Below, piece after piece: positions 21,906 to 36,700 of a stretch of 64,000 bases of DNA. The position numbers were made by a program, and so were the translations under genes. The first letter of the stretch is position 1, and every line of letters starts with the position of its first letter. This DNA is from Allantophomopsis cytisporea (taxonomy: Eukaryota; Ascomycota; Leotiomycetes; Phacidiales; Phacidiaceae), in the NCBI GenBank assembly GCA_024752435.1, contig CP103027.1, forward strand, positions 930,001 to 994,000, read 5' to 3'. Under the pieces are notes generated by a model. The model ran no database searches, was not told the origin of the DNA, and saw nothing but the letters and a program-made list of their open reading frames with translations.

Positions 21906-24900
21906 TCAACCAACCCAGCGTCTAGCACTGTTAAATAGACGAAGCCACCCCTGGTAGTTGCCCCATTCTTCCGCCTTCCCAGCAGGAATGTAGCTACCAA
22001 CATCACTAAGGATAGCACGCTCAGGATGTGGCATCATCGCAAGAACTCTACCATCCTTGCTTCTCACACCAGCAATTCCTTCCGGACTTCCGTTTGGATT
22101 ATAAGGATATCTCATTGTCGTCTTGCCACTGTTGTCGACATATCTGATTGGAATGAGGTTGTCCTGATCCAACTCCTGGAGGTGACCTGGCTTAGAGAAA
22201 GAAGCACGTCCCTCACCATGAGAAACAGCAATTGGAATCTCAGAGCCGTTCATGCCGTGGAAGAAGACCGAAGGGGTAGCAGCATTATCCTCAATCTTGA
22301 CCATGCAGACACGAGCCTCGTATTGCTCCGAGACATTGTCCACGAAGATTGGCCAGTGGTCAGTTCCAGGGATAAGTTCTTGCAATCTGCTAAGGAATTG
22401 GCAACCGTTACAGACTCCAAGAGCAAAGGTGTCTTGTCTCTCGAAAAAGGTCTTGAATTCTTTGCGGGCACCCTCATGGAGAAGGACGGACTTTGCCCAT
22501 CCTTGACCAGCACCAAGTACATCTCCATAAGAGAAACCTCCACAAGCTGCGAGGCCTACAAAGTCTGCGAGACTCTTGCCAGCAATGATATCAGTCATGT
22601 GAATGTCGACCGGGTCAAAACCAGCAGCCTTGAAGGCAAAGGCCATTTCGGCATGACCGTTGACACCTTGTTCTCGGAGAATGGCGACACGAGGAGCTTT
22701 AGTGAAAGCAGAGGTGATGGAAGTGGTGATTGGAAGGACATTATCCTTTGGATCAAAGGTGAGCTTGTAAGAAAGACCCGGGTCGGTATCATCTCTGATG
22801 TTAGCAAACTCGGTATCCGCACAGTCGGTGTTGTCACGAATACGTTGGATTTGATGGGAGGTGTTTGACCACCATTGTTGCATATCGGCACGATCCAAAT
22901 TCAAGACGGACTCCTGGCCATATCTAATGGTAAGCTTTTGCTTGTTTGCGGCTGGAACACGGCCAATCTTGTTGATAAGGCCCTTTGGTGGTCCACAGGT
23001 GGCAAAGCAGCGTTTAAAGTTTGTCTCGTCAGCCTTGCGAACCTGGAACACAGCGCCAAGTTCTTCATGGAAGAGAGTATCCACCACATCATTCAAAGCC
23101 TTGCTCTTAGAGATGCCATCAATCATGAGTTCTGCTCCACATCTACCTGCAAACATCATCTCAGCAATAGTAGTAATGAGACCACCATCAGACACGTCGT
23201 GATATGCGAGTACAATGCCAGACTCATGAAGCTGTGCAATAGCATCCCAGTAATCCTTGATAAGATCCACATTACGAACATCTGGTGATTCGTTGCCAAG
23301 CTGGCCGAAAGCCTGGGCAAGAGCAGAGCCTCCAAGAGCCTTGTGGCCCTCTGCGAGGTCAACGTACAGAAGGATAGTCTCGCCAACATCTTCGTATCTT
23401 TGGAGAGTTGGTGTCCAGGTTTTTCTAATATCGGCAACGAGTCCAAAGGCAGAAATAACAACTGTCATTGGGGAAGTGACCTTCTTTGGCTTCTTAGTCT
23501 CCGGATCAGTCCATGCTGTGCTCATGGAAGTGGAATCCTTTCCGACAGGGATGACAATTCCTAATTCTGGACAAAGCTCCATACCAATGGCATGAACTGC
23601 CTCATAAAGAGCAGCCCCCTCGCCTGGGTGGTTAACAGCAGCCATCCAGTTGGCAGAAAGCTGGATTCGGGAAAGCCCGTCCATCATATCTGCAGCAGCG
23701 ATGTTCATCAAACTCTCGGCCACAGCCATACGGGCTGAGGCACCTGCAGAAATCAAAGCCAGTGTCGGTTTCTCTCCCATGCATTGGGCCTCTCCAGTTC
23801 TGATACCCGCCTGCAAAGCTGTCGCAGTAACAGCGACATCAGCAACTGGTGTTTGCCATGGACCGACCATCTGATCTCTGACGGTCATACCACCAACAGT
23901 TCGATCACCAATGGTGATCAAGAACGACTTGGATCCAACTGCAGGCATGTTAAAGGTTCTCTCAACAGCCTTAGCGAGCAAATCAGGGTCAGAGAGTCCA
24001 GTGAAGCCTCTGAGACTTGTGGCAGCATCGAATGGTTTCAACTTTAACTTGCGCGACTCGACAATGCGGTTTAACTTAGCACCCTTAGGGAAGAGAGTGT
24101 CCATTGGAAGATCAATTGGCTTTGGGTACTCGACAGAGTTTCTGTCCTCCAAGACAAGTCTAGAAGAGCCACTTTCCACCTTACCAACAGCTTTTCCGAC
24201 AACAGAGAATTCACAACGTTCGCGTTCTATAGAGTTATCAGCAACATAGCTACGATGTTCTAATGGATAACTTACTGGCAATGTTTGTGAATCTGTTCAA
24301 CCCTTCATCATTGACAAGGCAAACATATCGCTCTTGAGCCTCACAACACCAAATTTGCAGTGGGCTCATACTTTGATCAGCACTGTGAACCTGTCTGAGT
24401 TCAAAGTGGCCACCGAAGCCAGCATCCTTGACAAGTTCTGGCAAGGCATTAGAGATACCACCAGCACCAACATCGTGAATCATGGCGATTGGGTTGTTGT
24501 CACCCAGTGCAACACATCCGTTGATGACCATTTGAGCACGTCTTTCCATCTCGGGGTTTCCACGCTGAACACTTGCGAAATCAAGTTCTACGGAGCCCTC
24601 GCCAGAGTTGGTGTTACTGGAAGCAGCACCACCTCCAAGACCGATAAGCATGGCGGGTCCACCAAGAACGACAACGTGAGCTCCCTCCTTGACATCACTT
24701 GGTTTCTTAAGTGCATGCTGGGGTCGGACAGTTCCAACACCACCAGCAATCATGATAGGCTTGTGGAATCCTCTGGCCTCTTTCTCCGTATCGTTGATGT
24801 CGACCTCAGTAAGCAGAGTTCTAAAGCAACCAGTCAAGCATGGTCTACCAAACTCGTTGTTGAAACTGGCACTACCGATTGGAGCCTCCAACATGATGTC

Positions 24901-26052
24901 CAAACTGCTGGCGTAGTGCAATGGCTTTCCAAAATCAATCTCCCAAGGCTGGGGGTGGTCTGGGATGAGAAGATCAGAGACCCAGAAACCACAAAGTCCT
25001 GCCTTTGGTGCTGAACCGCGGCCAACAGCACCCTCATCCCTGATCTCTCCACCAGAGCCAGTGGCAGCTCCTGGGAACGGTGAGATGGCAGTTGGATGGT
25101 TATGCGTTTCAACCTTGATGAGATAATGGACCTTCTCCTTTGTAGCGGTCCACTTGCTTGTAGAATAGTCTGGTGCCCAGAATGTCGCATTTACACCCTC
25201 AAGAACTGCGGCGTTATCACTGTATGCTGAGACGATATATTCCTTGGAGTTCTTGTCATATGTATTTCTGATCATGCCGAACAAGCTCTTGCCCATGGCC
25301 ATTCCGTCAATGGTCCAGTTGGCATTGAATTGCTTGTGTCTGCAATGCTCGGAATTGACCTGAGCGAACATGAAAAGTTCGATATCATATGGTGCTCGGC
25401 GGATCTTGTTGGTGTATGCTTCGATAAGGTATTCCATCTCGAGTTGATCGAGCGCAAGACCACACTTGCGATTGTAGTCCTTGAGAACAGCCATTGGAGT
25501 GGTGTCCTTGGCAAATATATCAATAACCTCCAATGGAAATGGTGCATTTTCGACAAACATTTCCGAAAGCTCTGGCATAGTGGTGCTGATGGTCTCGGTC
25601 ATACGATCGTACAAAGCATCCTTGAATGGGATTTCCTCGCCATTGAAATCCTTTGCGAATTTGATCAAGATAGCTCTGCCCTTCTCGATTCGGTTGACTT
25701 GATCCTTGAAGCCACAGACATGAGCGATACTGGTGGCCTTCGAGCTCCATGGAGATGTGTTTCGTGGAGTGACATAGTAGATTCGCTCGCTGGGAAGCAG
25801 GAAGTTGTTGCCTTCCACAGCAGACAAAAGGCGACCGGAGAATTCATCATTGTATGTTGATGGTGGGTTTGGCAATAGATCTTTCAATCTCTTCTCGATC
25901 TGAGCATCGGGTTTTGCGAGGTGGGTATAATGGACCGAAACTGCTCTCAAATCCACGACTTCCGGGATATCGAAACGATTCAGGCTTGCCTGGATCTTCT
26001 TCAACCCCGAATTCGTGAAGGCAGCGTCTCCGGGAGTAATCAGGTAAGTCAT
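21906..26052 (-). CDS. ADE6: Phosphoribosylformylglycinamidine synthase (FGAM synthase)
   Basis: Fourth step of purine synthesis: FGAR + glutamine + ATP gives FGAM. Large cytosolic single-chain form. Two exons on the minus strand, 26052-24276 and 24226-21906, separated by a 49-base intron (GTAAGT...CTATAG), giving 1,365 residues, the usual length. The junction restores IAKRERCEFSVVG, a typical family sequence. The start ATG gives MTYLITPGDAAF, close to other fungal N-termini; an open extension of 23 codons is ignored. Landmarks: HNHPTAISPFPGAATGSGGE and GRGSAPKAGLCGF in the N-terminal half, then ATP-binding and dimer-related AIRS-like repeats. The C-terminal class I glutamine amidotransferase has ACGGFSYGDVLGAG, nucleophile Cys in LGVCNGCQF, and MMPHPER. 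Confidence 0.97.
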
Positions 26053-26269
26053 ATTGACTGTGGAGTCACAAGTCTCTCGATGCGCATGGACCTTGACGGC
26101 GAACGGCGGGGTCCATATCAAAAAATATTTCCAAATTATGCCCCTCGTACGCTAGGATTAAAAATTCCCCGATACCGAGACGCGCGCTTCACGTCACGCG
26201 AAAATTTATTATGGGCAAATGCTCATTTTGATTCTTATCGTCGAAGTCTCTTGCTATTCTGAGGATAAA
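26053..26269 (-). promoter_or_regulatory. Presumed ADE6 promoter and leader
   Basis: Upstream of the ADE6 start and less AT-rich than what follows. No specific element was identified; the call rests on position only. Confidence 0.35.
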
Positions 26270-27360
26270 AAATGATGATAGGTGTACAGATGAAGTTTGT
26301 TGTATTTTAGTAGAATGGGCTCTCAACTTGATAGGGGTCCCTGGAAAGGAAAAACAAAATAGATAAATAAATTGTTGCTGATATAAATCTTGAAATACAT
26401 CGTGTAAAGTAATATTTTACATCGATGTGAGCATCCTTGAAAGAGTAGTCAATGTAATGATCATAGTTCTGTGTTGTATAGTATTGTAAGTAACATCGTA
26501 GTATTACTTATAATTATAAATACATCTGACCCTCTTATAAAAGTTAGCAAGTTACTTAGTAAATAGTCAGTCACCTTGTTCAAGAAGCAAGAAAGATTTT
26601 GGCTGCCGAACTGAATAATGGAGAAACTTAGTACCATCCTACTTTGTGGTTATCTAATTACTACGTAATAGTGTAGTAAACTGTATAGCAAATACTATAA
26701 TAAGAATTTCTTACTTTCAGCCTGGTAAGATAAGTAAGGTCTAGTACTAGTTGTATATAATAACAAGTATTATACAAGTTGAAATAGTCTACAAACAAAG
26801 GTAGGATTATATTCTTCTTTGGTAACATAAACAAAATTAGTGCTTTATCTGTTTTCAAAAGGGGTTCAACGTAAGTAGCTGGTTATAAGTGTAACTTTAA
26901 AGGCATCTAGTATAATACTATACATATATATATTATATTTAATGCATTTCGAGATATACCTAGAAGGCATTGGTTGGAAGACAGTGACTCTTTTTATATA
27001 TAGTTTTTATAAGAGTCTAAATTATAAGTAGTGCCTTCTACTTGGATATTGCTTAAATGAAGTATATCCTAGCTTACGACTTGTTATAATATTCCCTTTT
27101 ACAAAATAGTTTATATATTTGTTACTGGTAGGAATTGTATACATAGCTAAAAAGACTTATTGATACAATATCGCCAAGGAGGGTGCTAACCTGTGGTAAA
27201 TATCAAGAGTAGGAACTACACCTCTCCGACACAGAATAATAAGCATACTCCAGGATTGATACAAGCATAATAGCAACTATATACGAATCCATAATGGACA
27301 GTTAAATCTCCAATTTGGAATGAAGCTGTGCTAGCTACTAGAATTCCACATTCTTAGAGG
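26270..27360. other. AT-rich, TA-dense segment, possible decayed repeat
   Basis: Hand counts on three 60-base lines gave about 33, 25 and 18 percent G+C, far below the neighbouring genes. TA steps and stop codons are very frequent on both strands. This is the look of repeat-induced point mutation in Pezizomycotina, but no transposon protein or terminal repeat could be recognised. Confidence 0.45.
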
Positions 27361-30300
27361 AATAAGAAACATGTCAAAAGTTCAAGAACATACTCTAGCA
27401 CTTGACCCTCGCACAAGATCTTTAAAGGACTTCAGATCTTTCTCACAGTTGCTCCGAGTACGAAGCCGGCACGGCCCTTCGGATGCAATGAAGACCCGAG
27501 AGGCAACTATAGCTCGGACACTTAGAATTTCCAGAATAGAACTATTCTCCACGTTTTCGAGATGTGGGTATGGACGTACGTATGTATGGTGGAACGTAGC
27601 ACCAAACGGTTATGAACATAATAAACTATCAATACGTAGCACAGCATAGGCTTGAAACATCTTCCGTTATGAATATTACTTCGGGCGTCAGCATGACAAA
27701 TCTTCCAATTACCTTGCATTGCCGTACTGACACGTCTGCATGCCGAATGGGGAGATATGTACGTACAATAGTACTCAGTACATGGCATCGCATCGATCAG
27801 GAGGTTCCAGCAAGAGCGAAAAAGTAAGTTAAGCAAAAACAAATCAGTCAGTCATCTTGATACATCCTCGAATCGCACATCGCTCCTCTCTCCTAAAACG
27901 GGAAGACTTCCATGAGCATATGTACACTCCAAACTCTAATTGAAGAAAGCATATTACGTTCTCAGTACGAGATACACAGAACTGCCGTAGGTAACTCCCG
28001 AATAAAAACCCACAACCAAGATGGCGGAACCTTTTCCACGAGAGCAGCCTCAAAATCGACTCATCTCCCCACAATTCACAACACAGCACAATCTCCCCCA
28101 AGCAGGGAGAGAGAGGCACTTCAGGGGGGAGGACAGCAATGGAACGAGGAAAAAAGAAGGGACAGCAAGGCAGATGAGATTGACAGCGGTGCAGGCGCAA
28201 TCTGAATCGCACTCACAGGAAAAGGCGCAAAATATTTGGTCGGTCGGCCGGCCCTTGCACGGCAGAGGGATCCACACATACATGAATCATGCATCGGGTT
28301 TCCGTCTTGCATATCCTGACTCATCTGTGTATGTCGAGACCCATTCCACTACCGACAGATCTTCGGTACTCGTATGGCATATGAGAGACTGTAGGCCCGT
28401 GATGAGGTGATGAAGACGGCGCCGGTACTTGCCAAGAGGTGGTTGTCATCTTTGTCTATCGTTCTCGCATGTCGCAGAATTTCCACATGGCATGGTTACA
28501 TCTCAATCTTATTGCCGTCGGTATTTGGTGGCATTTCGCAAGACTTGCCCCGGCTTGAGCTGACGACTCGGCTCGACGAGAGTGTCAGCATGTTTTGTAT
28601 ATCTTGTGGTACTTGTACATACGACTCACTCCTAGTATTTATGGGGAATATTGTTGGTATGAGCCCCATATTTCTCATGCGCTCCATTCCATGCCGAAGT
28701 AACATTCGCGGCATCTGAATCCTACTCTTTACGGAATATTCCAGATGGAACATTCCGCTTCTCGACATACGGAACGGAACTCACCTCACCTGCGTATCCG
28801 AGGTACGAGATATGTATTGCATCGATGAAGGGTCGAGCACATATCTATCTATGTGGATCTGCTTCAACGCACCATCTTACTAAACCCTACAACCACAACG
28901 CTACATGCCGAAACCACCTACCCACAAATGTAAACACCTCCGATTCCGAATCGGGGGAATAGTGTGGCCGATGAGAAGATCGAGTGCTTTGATATGTTGT
29001 CGCATAAGAATATTGGTATGTAATTAGCAGATAGGCGGCGCAGAAAGTAGATTCGATAACAATATTGAGGTAAGTTCGTGTCGTAATACAGTTTTGTATA
29101 GCCGACACGACATTGAGCTGCATGCCGATTCTTCTTTATATGTGTAGGTACGTATATCCATGGATGTTCCACGATAAGGAAGTATACTCCGTTGATGCAT
29201 AAGGCAGTTCACTTCGGTTCAGTCGGGTTCAGTCCGGGTGACTTAGTCGTTGGTAACAGAATAGCATAATGTAGGTGCATGAGTCGGTAGGTGAGGTTAA
29301 TAAGGCATGCCCATCACACAGGAGAGTGCTCCGTAATTCCATACAGTAGCAAGAGTATGTACAGTATACTTACAGTTGTAAGAACATATGTGCGATGTTA
29401 TTTGAAACAAAATAAAACCAACTGAAACCTTTATTTAAGTTAAAGTACATGTGGCCTCAAAGCACATACGTACATATATTCTCTGTGCTGCGTAAATCAC
29501 ACAGGTACAATGCATCAGCGAGAGGGGGAACATTTTAACGGGGTCATAGCCACGACAGCGACCGCGGTCATGACCTCTTCCATGGCAAAGTAAATGCAAG
29601 GCAGAACATATGTACATACATATGTACATACAGTAAAGGAGAAAAGGGATCGAAGGGGTTTGAGATCAGAAGAGAAAAACGTGTGGTCCGTGTACCGGCA
29701 TATGTCCCGAAAGTTTATTTAGCATGTGTTGCGTGATGATGGAACGCGCAGTTCAACCGTGGCTTGAACTTGACCGGCTGAGAAAGCTGAAAGATATAAC
29801 TGCTTTGGGAATGGGTGGTTGTTATGTTGCGGCATTGCGTGCATATATGTGGCTAGTGTGAGTTAAAAGGAGTTTGGTATGTATGTGTAGCATGGGCATG
29901 AACTCTTGTCATAAGGCCATTATTATCCGTATTATTGTAGCGGTATTGTTATACGCAGTCATCATGAACATGGATATAGACATGGGCAAGGGTATGGATA
30001 TGGATATGTAGATATTATATGTAGATATTATATCATTACGAGATTGATATAAAATGCAGAACACAATCAACATAGTAGTAAGCAGAGCAGAAATCTAATA
30101 TATTACTTTCTCTTTGAGATTAGTCATTAAGATATTTAGAAAGACACAACGGGAGATATTAAAGTAGATGTGTACATACATACCTAAGGTACTTAGTTGT
30201 ATGTCTACTTAATGGGGTAGGTCTAAATTGATCAATTCGCTCCTTATGATCCAATCCAGTATGTATGACAAGACGGAAGGAGATTCTCCTCCAGTGAAAA

Positions 30301-32188
30301 TCGTTCTCATGCTCAGACTATTGAAGTATCACTGGTCAGCAAAATAATGATGAGCATGACGAATATTGGGTATCTATGCGCCTTAGAGTTGAATAGTAAG
30401 ATTTGTTACATATATTTCCCGTTCAACTCATGATCTTCAGATGCGCCGCAATCAAAGGGTGATCTTCAGTGCTCTCTACAACCGGCATCACTATCATCAT
30501 CAATATTATCCAAACTCAACCCGGCTAACTAATCTACCAAGTAGGAACTCAAAGGGGGTGAACAGACGTGCTCTAAACGAAATGCGAAAATTGACTCCAT
30601 CTCAGGTACACGCACCAACAATCGTTGCTCTTGTGCTCTCGGCAATTGCACATGACACGCTGTATGCGATGTTCCCAGCAATTGATGATCCATGGGAGAT
30701 AGATTAGTGGGAAGTTTGAATAGTGGTAACGCTGGGTGTATTCCGACACGTCGGTCCTCTTCGCTCCTCCCTGCCTATCTTACCGATCCATATTCATATG
30801 TGACATGGTTAAGCTTTGTAAGGACATACTGTCGACAGTATTTGATAATCCTCGACTTGACGGACAGATTCATGACATAAAACAGTTGGGATTTCTTTTT
30901 CTTTCTCTTTCTCTTTCTGTTTATTATATTTGATTGGGTTGTTTATTGATTCATTGATTATATACCTAGGTTCGTATGCGTCGGAAGAGAACAGCTAAAT
31001 ATATACAGTAGGATACTCCATACAATATACCTAGTAAATATGTTGTATCACCACTGCTAGGATAGCACGATAGCCACACTACAGTTATGTAGCCTCAACA
31101 TCTCAGCCGGTGCCACGCTTACTTTAGCCTCCCATCATCCTCGCACACCACCGGTCAAACCTTACGCGTGGCCCTAAATACAGGCGTTAGACATCCTCCA
31201 TGCCTTAAATAGGAGCTTCTCCGGAGACTTATTGCATGGGCTGTTGATCGTCGTGGAGGAGAGTAGTCTGTCAAGGTCTTAGTTCCCGGAGCAAGGACCT
31301 GTTTGGGGTACGCGAAAAAGGTTATTTTCAATGGGTTGCCCATTTTCCAACACCTTTCCAACACCTTTCCAACACATTTCCAACACATTTTCTTCGGGAA
31401 TTACACACACACTCTCTCCCTCTCTCATTGAACACGGATCGCATGGTTCAGGTCTTTTGCGTCAGGTTCGTTGGTCTTGCGGCATAGGATTAGCTACCTA
31501 TTCTATGAGAGTTTTAGTCTCGTCTCATCTGTTCGTTCATCGTATCCATTCTGAGGGCATGATCATGGGACATTACTGATCAAGTGACATATGTATGTAC
31601 ATACTACGGAGTACCTACATAACATACATACGTCGACATCTTCGTACGATAATGAATACAGTGACTAACGTGTAGATTAAAGTAATCCACGCATTATACA
31701 TCAACTTCATCCGTAAGACCATTTACGAATCTCTAAGTATGTTTGCTCTGAGGACTCCGTATTTCATACTCCAACTATCATCACAATGGAGATAATTGAT
31801 GCGGTTATGGCGCGCAAGAAGAAATGCTCCTTGGCTTGACCATCGAAACATGCTTGAACACACACACGGAAAAAGCCGTGATTTTCGCGGCGATCCTGAG
31901 TCCCTCGGTTTCTGGCCCCGGGGTGGATTGTAGATGATGATTTGGTATGTATGGGTACGGGGGGTTGGGATGAGATGAACAGGATTAGGAACTCGATGTC
32001 CGTCGCAAGAGGTTCAGGTGAAAAGGAAAAGCTTTTACTACTTGCTGGGCGGAGAGGAGAGGGGGGACGGTCGGGGAGGAGGTCAAGGGAGGGAGGGATA
32101 TCATGGCTTTCCACGCATGGCTCTCCACGCACGGCTCTTGGAGTGCCGTGTCCAGGCTGGTTTCACGGACACGGGATAGGCGTTGTAT

Positions 32189-32208
32189 ATACATACATAC
32201 ATACATAC
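32189..32208. repeat. (ATAC)5 microsatellite
   Basis: Five perfect ATAC units, followed directly by a TACTCCGTA motif. Confidence 0.9.
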
Positions 32209-32330
32209 TCCGTATGTATGTACATCGGGAGTCTTTCTTCAATCATCTCTCTACGGAAAGTCTACGCCGCACGTATTCATATTCTGACGTGCTGTGCCGC
32301 TACCTTACATGTTTATTACGGCCTACCTGC

Positions 32331-32354
32331 CAGCCAGCCAGCCAGCCAGCCAGC
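32331..32354. repeat. (CAGC)6 microsatellite
   Basis: Six perfect CAGC units. Confidence 0.9.
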
Positions 32355-33701
32355 CTCCACGGATCCTCCGCTTCTCCTTCTCTGCTCCCAGCTTCCTCAA
32401 TGAGTATGATCGTTGATGCTCGGTTAGAGCAGATTGTGCTTCAGCTTGCGGCGCCTTTCTACATTAATTGGCGGTGGGAATAGAACAGAGCAGAGCAAAC
32501 ACGAAAGTGAGGAGGGGTGGAAGGGGTGTGAGTTCCATCGCATGCATGGAAAGCGAACATGTCGTAAGAAAAAGATGAGGAAGGTCATAACCAATCCAAT
32601 CACAAAACAATAAAACCATAATTTCTGGAATGATGTTTTAAGTTCCAAAAGAGGCATCCGTTATTCAAATAAGGACATATTATTTTGATGTTATCAAGGT
32701 CTATGTACAAGTAAACAGTTCACTTTGTACAAACGTGTAGTAACGTGGAGAACTTGGGGGACGTCAAGTAATCATGCTTTCCATCTTTGACCACTGATAC
32801 TCATGTACCCATGTTCCGTATTCATCCTGCCTACTACAATCCACGGTTATAAGGACACTATCGAAATGGTGCCGGCCCGCCTCATATGTTGTATGTACCC
32901 CGTATCCATCTTTATATTCATACATCAGTCTCATAGGCTTTATCACATACAGTAGCACTCAGTATCGCATACAAAATTACAGTACTTGCATTAAGCTCTG
33001 TACGGAGTATGTACTACGTAGGCATATACACAGTAGCAAGTGTCGTATCGAAGCACCGTCCCGTCCGTCGATATCATATCTATTCCCGGAGTCGGCGTCA
33101 ATCTCCACACGCATAATAGAGTCTTGAAATGGTTCACTTGCTATGGAATGCTACCCGTCATTCCTGCCCTCTTCCCCCAAGAGTTACGGAATATGGAGCG
33201 GCGTAATGAAAAGGGAAAAAAAAAAAGTCAAGCCCCAGCCGTGCCAGGTTCACGACATTTGTCGTACCATTTCCCTCTCCCGAGGAGTGCGGTAGCGTAG
33301 TAGCCGAAGCTACTCTCCCTAAATGTGCCTTATCCACTCCGATATCCGAAGCTTGGAACTAAGTACGTACTTGCACCCCACAAGTAATTCCATTAGACTC
33401 GACACTGCGAACAGAAACCCTTGACATCGCTCTTATTTCCGATCATTTCCAACATCCTGGCCGTCACGGGCCTTCTGTGTTTGCGATTTCCCTATGCCTG
33501 CGCTACTGCTAGGCGCTGAGATCACTCCGTCCTCACGCTCTGTACTGCCGCATACATACATACTCATGGATAGAAAACTAAGGTATAGAGTGCCGATGGA
33601 AAATCCACAATTGCCTTCCGTGTGCCCCGAGCAAATCCCCGTTGGATTTTGGAAAATGCGGATACCCTCCCATACCTCATCATGGTCTGGCCTTGGAATC
33701 T

Positions 33702-33721
33702 CCTTGCCTTGCCTTGCCTTG
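33702..33721. repeat. (CCTTG)4 microsatellite
   Basis: Four perfect CCTTG units. Confidence 0.9.
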
Positions 33722-36700
33722 CCATTCGTGCCATTCCCTACGTCCCATTATGTACCGACAGTATTCCAGTGTCAAGCCACCACTACTAGGGAATGCAAAG
33801 GTTGAAACTATGTACCTCACATCAGGAGCCACACACGGACTACACAGCTTGCGCTCTTGATGTCCAGAGCCTGGTACATACGGAGGCAGGAGAAGGATAG
33901 CCGGCCGGGGGAGCCTGCATGGCTGATGATGAGCCAGGGCTTTTGTCCCAGCAAAACGAGGGGGCTTGCAGATGGATTGACGGGGCTGGAATGAGCGACA
34001 CTTTTCTTGCATGGCATGGGAGGAAGGACGAGGAGCAGAACAACGAGAGGGGTCTCCCTGAGCGATCGAAAAGAAAGAAAAAGAAGAGGCTCGGGTCAGC
34101 ATGCGTTCAAAGTAATAGAGTGTCATTCATGGGGTGTGAAGGTTTTCAGGCATACAAGCCACGCCTCTGACCCTGACGCCTATGAATTTACTTTTGATTT
34201 CATTTTCTCTCATCCCTTGATTCGTCGTTTACAGTGCTGGATATTACCATCATTTGAGTCGAGTAATTATTGCTTGTTCCCCCTCATCCCCCTCTTTCCA
34301 AGACTGTTGCCACGCCTGCGGTGATGGGTGCGATGCCTCCCCGTCATCGTCATCATCTGTTTCTAACCCTTGCCGTTTTAATCTTATATAGTCATTGTAA
34401 GAGATCCGTATTCTGAGTACGATATGTAATGTGCCATGTTGTTGTTGTATGATGTGCTGCAACGTGCCTTTTCGTGCTGCATCAGTACCGAGCCATATTC
34501 TCACTCCTATTTCTTGTTACTCGTAGGCATGTCACTGCTCAGTAGCCGCGAGATGAGTGTCACAATACATAAGCTCTGAATGTCATCAACCAATCCAACT
34601 GTATAGATGATCCAGATCAGAACATAGTGAAAATAAGAAATAGTGGTAAGAAATCATCATAGAACAACAAGGTGCGGACATGTGCTAGTGGTATGCATAA
34701 AGCAAATCCTCCTTCGAATTATTAAATTCTCATAGGCTCATGATAGACCATTTTTAGACGAAATCCAACAGAGAACCAACAGAAAATCAACAACATGATA
34801 CAAAATTACCTAATGTCGCCGCAACCTCCAAGCTTTTTACGTTGAGTATCCCAGTTCTCTCGAATCTCTATTTTCAAGCCAACAAAGCAGGATCTGAGGC
34901 GATTGGAGGAGGTCATGCGACATGCAAACGAACAATGCACTTCCAACACAAGAAAGGATAAAGCTAAAACAGACAAAGTTCAAGATCAAGACGACCGAGA
35001 AGACCAAGAAGACCCAAGAAGACCAAGTAACCTGGTTGCGTAGTCCCAACTGGCCCGTATTCTATTCGGGTACCCAAGGGCGGACTGGGAAAGGGCTTAT
35101 GGTAGGAGAAATTACTAGAGTAAAATATGGATATGTACCAACCAACACACCACACCTTCCTCCCTTCGCAACCAAACAACGACAGAGTTTGGAAGTGGTC
35201 CCCCCACACAGAAAAGGGTAAAACATCATGAATGACAGCACCAACACCAAACTTAATCACACAAAAAGATGGACAATAGAGAAGTTCTAAAATCCTAACT
35301 CCCTCTCAAGTCTCCCTTTCGCTTTTCCTCCTTCAGTGTTTTGAAATTTGATTTATTATTAAGCTTTTCCCCTTCCCTTCTATTCAGCCCGTTCGCCGCA
35401 TTCATTCGCCTATTATTACTCAGTCGGTATATGATTGCCGTGTAAGCTTGATAGGTCGCTGACACCGTCGATGCGCTGGTGCTGCCATCTACCGATCGTC
35501 CCTTGTATTTGGCGTCGCTATGGAACCTTTTGAGGACAAGTGAACCTCGGAGTGCGCGATGAGGATTCTTTCTTATTTTGCTAGAGTGGAAGCTTTTTGA
35601 GATTTTGAACGGAGAAAAAGTTATGCATAGACATACATACACGGCAATATACGTACGTCAACACGGATTTGGAAGACCAATATCCATACGATTCCTTCGA
35701 CTCAACGCAACTGTATGTACTTTAGCATAAACGGATGGATGTTCGACATGCAAATCATTAATATGCTGCAGGTGAATAATACGGATATCTTGCAAGCTTC
35801 TGCGGCATTGATCTTGCCATATGCCGGTACTAGTACAAACCGTACTTCGTACACTCGTATATTCTGCGCCACAGCTTCAATTGCATCCTTACATACCCAG
35901 GTGTTTGCTACCACATTGTTCTAGATTCCTATTTGTACATATTGCATCTGTCGTGTCTTTACCGGTAAGCCACGATCATGTAAGTATGTATGTATGTACT
36001 TTGTATACAACGTAGCCATGGACTAGACCCTTGTTGGCGACATACAAAATTTACAGCAGTAGGGAACAAAGTAGGGAACAGAGTATCATCATCGATCTCT
36101 CTCGCTCTCATGTCCCCTTTCGCTTTAGGTGAAGGAGTATGGCCCTGCATGAGTAGAATGCAAAATATATGCAGGTAAGGTAGGTAGTACAGCACAATAC
36201 ACATCCCCTGAATGCGTAGACTTGCTTACACGACAGTCAACGGGGGCTCTTGTCGAATATGGGGTGGCACTCATGTCCCTCTGATACTTCTACTCCGGAT
36301 ATAGTCTCGTATCGGTTCCAAGAGATGTGTTTGATGGCTAGAATATGTAGGCTAGAATATGTAATAACCGCATAAGCCTACTTGGCGCCGGCTTCTATCC
36401 TTTAGTCTATGGCACCTGGCATGGCACTCACAGTTGTGGAAATTCTGGTATACACATCATATCTCTCCGGTCCCGAGTAATCATCGCTTAGGTACTTAGT
36501 ACCTTATGAGAGAGTCCTCGTGGCCCATCACGTTGCATTATCGTGTGTCTTTTGTTTTCCATCATCCATCATGCTACTACTTACTTTGGATCCCCCAAGT
36601 ATTCTAAAGGATTCGTTTTGCGCAGATTGGAGTCAATCGACGGGTCTTTAAGGTATCTCGTATCCGACTGCTCTTGGTATTCCACGTCTTCCTCCTAACA

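Noticed and set aside
22026..25860. Long open frames on the strand opposite ADE6 (for example 22026-22868, 24334-25014, 25330-25860)
   Set aside because: They are shadows of the strongly supported FGAM synthase gene. Their proteins show no domain and no independent gene structure.
27371..28410. Group of 70-130 codon frames at the start of the desert
   Set aside because: No protein-like features or plausible splice chain.
33680..34126. 148-codon open frame on the minus strand in the desert
   Set aside because: Random-looking composition, no motif, and competing frames on both strands.
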